From Schizochytrium sp. TIO01 (taxonomy: Eukaryota; Sar; Bigyra; Thraustochytrida; Thraustochytriidae), in assembly GCA_004764695.1 (NCBI GenBank), contig SMSO01000032.1:4835483-4899482 (forward strand): DNA of 64,000 nt, in the 5' to 3' direction. Positions 59,155 to 64,000 of this stretch are shown here, piece after piece. A model generated the notes under the pieces. The model saw only the letters and a list, made by a program, of their open reading frames with translations, was not told the DNA's origin and did not search any database. The position numbers and the translations under genes are program-made. The first letter of the stretch is position 1; each line of letters opens with the position of its first letter.

Positions 59155-60247
59155 ACGAGCATGACGCTTGAGTCTTTCTTGAAAGAGATGAATAGATAAT
59201 ACTTACTTGCGTGGCATGAGGTTAAAGGTTGGAGCCTGCTGCGTATTGGGTGAGGGATAAGAAACTGGTGATTTCCGGCAGGTTTTATTGAATCACCATG
59301 GTCTATCTGTGCAAAGTTGGTCGGTTCAGTCGGTTGATTGATAACGGCATAGTAGTATTAGCCAGTTAGATATTTTCTTTTATGTTTTTTAATTTATAGG
59401 TTTTTTTAGTTTTTTTTAAATAATTAAAAAATTAAAACCATGCATGATAATTGATGTGGTAGATTTATTAAATATATGAATATGTTACGGTTTGATATTT
59501 TAGTGATGACGGTTAGCACAGAACGCTCGATCTTAATTAAGGGTGCTTGACAATAGATTGTACGTATTGCCAAGACAATGGAGACTCAGCAAAGAGCATA
59601 GCAAATCAGAGTTGTGGTTGAGCAAGCGATGAACTCTTAATATTGACGTGTCGATAAGAAGATGAGAACATCTTCGCATGGATCGCTAAAAATAGAGCGA
59701 AAAATTGCATCTCTAAATTGACTTGGGACACGAGATACGCCTTTATAAAGGCATGATCGATTGAACGAACTTATCTAGACCTTCACGTCCTTTTCCTGAG
59801 TTATAAAGTGCAGATGGGAAAGCGAGAAAAGGTTTAGAAAGGCACCTTTGAACTTATCACATCTTAAGTTTGAAGAAAGTATGCATGTTTGTAGCAGCAT
59901 TGTGGCAGGGGGAGATCAACCAGGGCAATTTTGGCTGTGATCAAATTAAGGAAGATATAATTATGACATGCAAAGTTTACAGCAGTGTTTGGATAAGCTG
60001 TGCAACACTGCTAGGAAGTAACTTGTTTTTATTTCAGGAAATAATAGTAATCTTGGCGAGACTTTACATGGGTTGTTTCGCTGTGGTTAAGATGTTGAAA
60101 CTTTCTGAATACTTATTTTATGAAGGCTCGTGACAGATGGTTTAACAATAGCAAAAGGATCTTTAGGTCAACTGTGTATTCTAAAGGTTAAGTTTAAGCT
60201 GCATTTGTCTGTTTCTACTCCTAAAAGTAGTGGATAAAATGAATATA

Positions 60248-61237
60248 TTACATCTGCCCAGAAGCAGTAACATCAGGCAGAATAAAGTGAGATGTAAAAT
60301 CTACCTGAGTAGGGGACATACGGAGATTGAGTTGCCATGTCTTTACACCAGCATCGCGAGCTCTAGTGGCAGCCTGCATAATCTCAGCAATCTGGGCACG
60401 CCGCTTCGCTGGAAGATCATCAGTCAATCCAGGTGGATTAAACATCGGCGCATCGTATAAGAAAAGTATGACCACAGAGGCTTTGGCAGTTGAGTCGCTT
60501 TCTAAGAGGAGGCTCAAGTCATTGAAATGGCGTATGAGTCGGTCTGTTACAGTCATGGCGCGTTGCTTCCGCAGAGGATCGAAATTTGGGTGATCAAGTG
60601 TAGGCATAAGACCGAGTGGTGTTTTCACCTCACAAAAATGGTTTTCTCCAATGAGAAAATCAATCTTAGACTTGCCAAGAAATCGCTCTCGCTGTACTTT
60701 GGCTTCGTCGTCTGCCAGAACAGCTTTTGCTACCTCATTAGGGTTCGGTTCCGCGGCCTCTTGCTTAGTTTTTGACTTGGGAAGAGTGCCATTTTCAATT
60801 TCATCAGAGGGATTGACTTTCTGCCTCTTGGCACGGCGTTTCGCCGGGGGTTTGGATACCTTCTCGTCGCTCGTGCCTAAACCGAGAAGGCCGCCCTGCT
60901 GAAGAAAGTGTTCCACGTAGCGGTTCGCTCGGTTCTGGTTGATACCAATCCACGTTGTATCACAAGCTTTGGAGTCCTTCAGCTTCGCAGCCATAGGATC
61001 AAGAGAAATAGCCTCAACAGTGAAATCGGTCTTTGCTTTGGCGCTTTCATTTTTACTCAAGAGGCAGGCGATTCCACCACGGTTAAAGTCCAAGCTAGAG
61101 ATATCCCCAGTCACCGGGCAATGGCATCTGTACAGTTTTCCGCCGTGTCGCACCATCATCACGAACCTGTTGGGCCTCGACTCAATCACGCCGCGAACAA
61201 GAGGTTCCGCAAACACGAATGGCCTCATGGCAGTCAT
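60248..61237 (-). CDS. SfsA-family nuclease-like protein with basic insert (329 aa)
   Basis: ATG 61237 (MTAMRPFVFAEP) is used. The N-terminus has the SfsA OB-like pattern: PLVRGVIESRPNRFVMMVRHGGKLYRCHCPVTGDI. Then WIGINQNRANRYVEHFL, and the nuclease-like core KIDFLIGENHFCEVKTPLGL (D...E-V-K, as in PD-(D/E)XK folds), followed by QRAMTVTDRLIRHFNDL and VILFLYDAPMFNPP. SfsA is best known from bacteria as a sugar-fermentation stimulation/DNA-binding protein; its true role is poorly known. Here an 80-residue insert with PPAKRRAKRQK looks like a nuclear-localisation signal. The family is scattered in protists, so old transfer from bacteria is likely but not shown. It is divergent from the DNAJC8-like gene. 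Confidence 0.75.
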   Translation of the reverse strand: MTAMRPFVFAEPLVRGVIESRPNRFVMMVRHGGKLYRCHCPVTGDISSLDFNRGGIACLLSKNESAKAKTDFTVEAISLDPMAAKLKDSKACDTTWIGINQNRANRYVEHFLQQGGLLGLGTSDEKVSKPPAKRRAKRQKVNPSDEIENGTLPKSKTKQEAAEPNPNEVAKAVLADDEAKVQRERFLGKSKIDFLIGENHFCEVKTPLGLMPTLDHPNFDPLRKQRAMTVTDRLIRHFNDLSLLLESDSTAKASVVILFLYDAPMFNPPGLTDDLPAKRRAQIAEIMQAATRARDAGVKTWQLNLRMSPTQVDFTSHFILPDVTASGQM

Positions 61238-62129
61238 GATTCTAATCGTCACTGGTCTCTAGGGCTTTGCCTTGCCTCGCAATCGGGGTTTGGCGCATAT
61301 GCGCATCCCACGAACAATTTACATTTGGTCGAACCAGGAAACGAAGAAAGAAAAGAATTTACATTGTTCTCCTAAGAACAACGAAGGGAACCCAGAACAC
61401 AGGCGGAACCTACCAGGTTTTCACCATTTCACTCATGGCAATGAACTCACGCAAACTGTAGGAAATTGTAGGTTAGTCACAGGGCGAGCACCTCTCTTGA
61501 ATTGTGAAGTTATACAACTACTTGGAATGGACTATACAAACTTTTCCCGCAAATTGAGGTGAGGTGAGTTCTCTTGATACGAAGTACCCACACGAGGGTT
61601 TTATATCTATATATAGGTCTTACTATAAAGTATTATTTTTATAATATATTATTTGCGTTGTATAGTCTATTTAATTATAAGTAAACTTCATTCGAAAATA
61701 GCGAATAACTCAGTTGCGGCAGCGCTCTTGGTGGCGGTGGTCGAGTCCTCGCGGAGACTTCAATTCCCTTTCTTCTTGGCGAACGCGAACACGTGTCGCA
61801 ACGCGGTGGGTGGCCCACGCACAAGCGTTGGAATAATCCCGTTGGCAAGCGTATAGTCCTGTAGCAGAACTCGACTCCCGCGTTGGCTGTTTTGGCACGA
61901 CAGAAAGGACGGATTTGTCGAGATCAGCACGAAACGTGCTCTTTCCTTGCAAAGCTTTATAAACAAGGAGGAACCAACGAAAGACGCTCGCAAGAGGCAC
62001 GAAGAGGAGTGAGAAAGGTTGTTGATTGAACTGTGTAAGTTGCGCTTATTGAGGTGCTTCTTCTACCTGGTACGTCATTGAATATTTTTGAGGGTGTGAA
62101 GACAACCAGGTCTGTGAATTGTGAGCGAG
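61238..62129. other. Divergent promoter region of SfsA-like and TPR/DNAJC8 genes
   Basis: 890 bases. It contains an AT-rich core (61590-61690) and a GC-richer part near the J-protein ATG. Frames here (plus 61272-61562, minus 61710-62000) carry no motif. Confidence 0.5.
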
Positions 62130-63401
62130 ATGTCTACACGCGCAGAAAAAGCTAAGGAGGCTCGAGAAAAGGGTAACAGCTGCTTGCAAAAGGGGGACTT
62201 TGATGGCGCTGTGGCGGCGTACACGCGCGGGATCGAAGCTTGTGGCGAAGATGTGAGTAGCTCCAATGATGAGGTTGAAGAGCAGCTCTCGCTGCTGCTG
62301 AGCAACCGATCTGCAGCACATTTGAAAAAGGGTAACAATGAAGACGCGCTTGCTGACGCTGATGCATGCCTGCGAAGAAAACCAACTTGGGGAAAGGCTC
62401 ATGGCCGCCGTGGAGCAGCCCTCTTTAATCTAGGCCGTATCAAGGATGCTTTAGCAGCATACGAGGTAGGAATAGAAACAGATACCTCGAATGCCACACT
62501 CCGCCAGGGAGCGGAACAGTGCCGCGAACTCCTGAAGTCTAAAGATTCAGCATCTGTAACTGAAGAACCTGTTTCTACAAAGGATGTAAAGGAGGCCGAG
62601 GATAGTGACAAGGCTGAGAGAGTCAATGCCGAGGGCGCAGCAGACGACGAAGACGAAGATGATCCTTTTGCAAGTTTTCTCAATGATATTGAGGCAGTAG
62701 AAAGTAGCATTGCGGAAGCAAAGACATCTTCAAAAGTAGGTCCAAATGGTATGGGAGAGTCTGAAAAGACAAAAAGTGTTGTGGACCATGCCAAAGAAAC
62801 TGAGGGCTGGACCGCAAGCAATCAGATCGACAGAATCTTATGCAAAAATTACGAATGGGTTAACACGAACCCCTTTGCTGTGCTGGGCATTCAGAACGAG
62901 GATGCTACCGCCCATGATGTAAAGAAGCGTTACCATAAACTTTCTACAATAGTTCACCCTGATAAGAATAGTGACAGTCGTGCAGAGGCTGCCTTTGACG
63001 AGGTGAAGCGTGCGTACGAGCGCCTCAAGGACGACGATAGCCGTGAGCGAGTTGCTGCCATCATTCGCCAGTGTAAAGAGTCAGTTAAATCGGAACGCGA
63101 ACAACTCTTAGACAAGGGCTATTCAGAGGCTGAAGTCAACGAAAAATTAGGCGCATTGGCTGATGCCATGGAGCGTAAAATAAAAACTGAATTTGCTACG
63201 CGTGAACTTGAGCGTCGCAAAAACGAGCATGCCATGAGAAAGTATCAGGAGCGTGAAATGGAGAAGGAGAAATCTGAGCAAGATTACTGGCAGTCTGTCA
63301 AGCAGGTTGAGGAAGGTATGCGCGAGACACGCGAAACTCGTGCCAAGGCTTGGCAGGGTTTTGCAGGCGCACGTAAAGGGCCAAAACGTCGTAAATTATG
63401 A
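62130..63401 (+). CDS. TPR protein fused to DNAJC8/SPF31-type J-domain (423 aa)
   Basis: ATG 62130 (MSTRAEKAKEAREKGN) follows an upstream GTG. Residues 8-130 are three TPR units of the Hsp70/Hsp90 co-chaperone type (EKGNSCLQKGDFDGAVAAYTRG; LLSNRSAAHLKKGNNEDALADAD; GRRGAALFNLGRIKDALAAYEVG). An acidic linker (about 190-215) leads to a J-domain at 247-310 (NPFAVLGIQNEDATAHDV, with HPD at 276-278). The C-terminal 110 residues are basic helices, ending EGMRETRETRAKAWQGFAGARKG. This closely follows DNAJC8, the spliceosome-associated J-protein, in order and wording. In most eukaryotes DNAJC8 has no TPR. It should be a nuclear Hsp70 co-chaperone with a built-in chaperone-docking module. Confidence 0.85.
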   Translation: MSTRAEKAKEAREKGNSCLQKGDFDGAVAAYTRGIEACGEDVSSSNDEVEEQLSLLLSNRSAAHLKKGNNEDALADADACLRRKPTWGKAHGRRGAALFNLGRIKDALAAYEVGIETDTSNATLRQGAEQCRELLKSKDSASVTEEPVSTKDVKEAEDSDKAERVNAEGAADDEDEDDPFASFLNDIEAVESSIAEAKTSSKVGPNGMGESEKTKSVVDHAKETEGWTASNQIDRILCKNYEWVNTNPFAVLGIQNEDATAHDVKKRYHKLSTIVHPDKNSDSRAEAAFDEVKRAYERLKDDDSRERVAAIIRQCKESVKSEREQLLDKGYSEAEVNEKLGALADAMERKIKTEFATRELERRKNEHAMRKYQEREMEKEKSEQDYWQSVKQVEEGMRETRETRAKAWQGFAGARKGPKRRKL

Positions 63402-64000
63402 TAACAATACTACTATTTTTTTGGTCCATCCCCAAAACGCGGCAATGAACATACCATGGTTTGGGTTCTTGACCATACCTTCGATATGATCCTAACCGAC
63501 CTACATATCTCATTTATAATCGCACCATCTTTGCGTAGGTACTATGAGAACAGAAAACACCCATCACCTCGGGGCGAACATTCTCCATAGTATGTACGCT
63601 ATTCTGTGCCTTACCAAGGTTGAGTTTCTGACGGTCGAGCCTAGACTTGTCCTTGTCCCAGTTCCTGACAAGTAGCGGCAAGACTTCTGCTTCTTGCCCA
63701 TCTCCCTCATTCACACCTCTACTATTTCCGTCTGCTTAAGTTCTACTAAATAAAATAATAAACTGATGTAATGGAAAAGCGTGTGTGGTTGTGCGCTAGC
63801 TCTGTATAGGGATTTCTACTCAGGTGTGAGACGAAGAGGTGATTGCGATATCATGGATGATGGTGCATACATCCACTTACTTATCTTCAAGTTGCACTTA
63901 TTCTTTACCGCGGGGCTCTTCGGAGGTCGCCCTAACACTGTGGTGGGGCGGAGGTGGTGGGCTCCTTGTCCACAGCAGGTTCGCTACTTTGCTCGGAGCG
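63402..64000. other. Downstream spacer to the window edge
   Basis: Contains the 3' flank of the J-protein gene. Minus frames 63298-63513 and 63514-63714 have no motif. GC content rises after about 63,900, so a gene may begin beyond the edge. Confidence 0.5.

Larger units (their letters stand above)
57840..60247. other. Repeat-rich spacer between TOP1 and SfsA-like genes (2.4 kb)
   Basis: It holds an ATTC array with longer period structure (58033-58340), a GC-rich promoter-like block with repeated CCACTTGCG (58602-58799), a GAAT array (59056-59154), then AT-rich DNA. The two arrays are reverse complements. Frames through the arrays (HSFIHSFI type) are artefacts. A plus frame at 59870-60133 lacks motifs. 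Confidence 0.6.

Overview
The window is eukaryotic nuclear DNA. It has long, mostly uninterrupted reading frames for core eukaryotic proteins: a Doa10/MARCH6-type ER ubiquitin ligase, RNA polymerase I subunit A49, an ABCF1-type ATPase, Fis1, a USP10/Ubp3-type deubiquitinase, a Dbp7/DDX31 helicase, cytosolic seryl-tRNA synthetase, a TTLL3-type tubulin glycine ligase, topoisomerase IB and a DNAJC8-like J-protein. Genes lie on both strands without operons. The intergenic DNA is AT-rich and full of tetranucleotide microsatellites. Few short introns, cilium-type genes and a very large secreted protein with PAN-like and cysteine-rich modules fit a flagellate protist. A thraustochytrid/labyrinthulomycete stramenopile is my best guess, but that is inference. 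I saw no tRNA, rRNA, CRISPR array or intact transposon by eye.

Layout. 1-12 kb: the 3' part of a P2X-like channel gene, a small two-exon coiled-coil gene, a 3.2 kb gene-poor stretch, a 1,953-residue type I membrane protein, and a small cilium-like protein. 12-28 kb: an R3H-domain protein, the Doa10-like ligase, A49 (divergent from the ligase), an Sfi1-like protein, an ARM-repeat protein with a ubiquitin-like N-terminus, and a coiled-coil protein. 27.8-34.6 kb: the ABCF1-like protein, divergent from a signal-peptide TPR protein, then Fis1 with an unusual acidic insertion. 34.6-40.6 kb: a 6 kb gene-poor, repeat-rich region. 40.6-64 kb: USP10-like, Dbp7, SerRS, TTLL3-like, TOP1, an SfsA-like protein and a TPR/DNAJC8 fusion, separated by spacers holding large ATTC/TGAT arrays.

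The genes do not form one pathway. They fall loosely into ribosome biogenesis and translation (A49, Dbp7, SerRS, ABCF1), ubiquitin and stress (Doa10, USP10), cilium/centriole (TTLL3, Sfi1-like, the 196-residue protein), organelle membranes (Fis1) and cell surface (P2X-like, 1,953-residue protein). Start sites were moved to the first in-frame ATG wherever the open frame begins with TTG or GTG.

The most interesting signals are small departures from known families. They are a P2X-like channel apparently lacking the TM2-proximal ATP-site lysine, Fis1 split by about 160 acidic residues, a TPR domain fused to a DNAJC8-type J-protein, an FGxF motif at the N-terminus of the USP10 homologue, and an RVxF motif in A49. 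Others are a +1 frameshift in SerRS, a eukaryotic SfsA homologue with a basic insert, and a TPR protein whose membrane anchor lies in another frame. I found no clear new multi-gene system. Alignments are by eye and from memory of the families.
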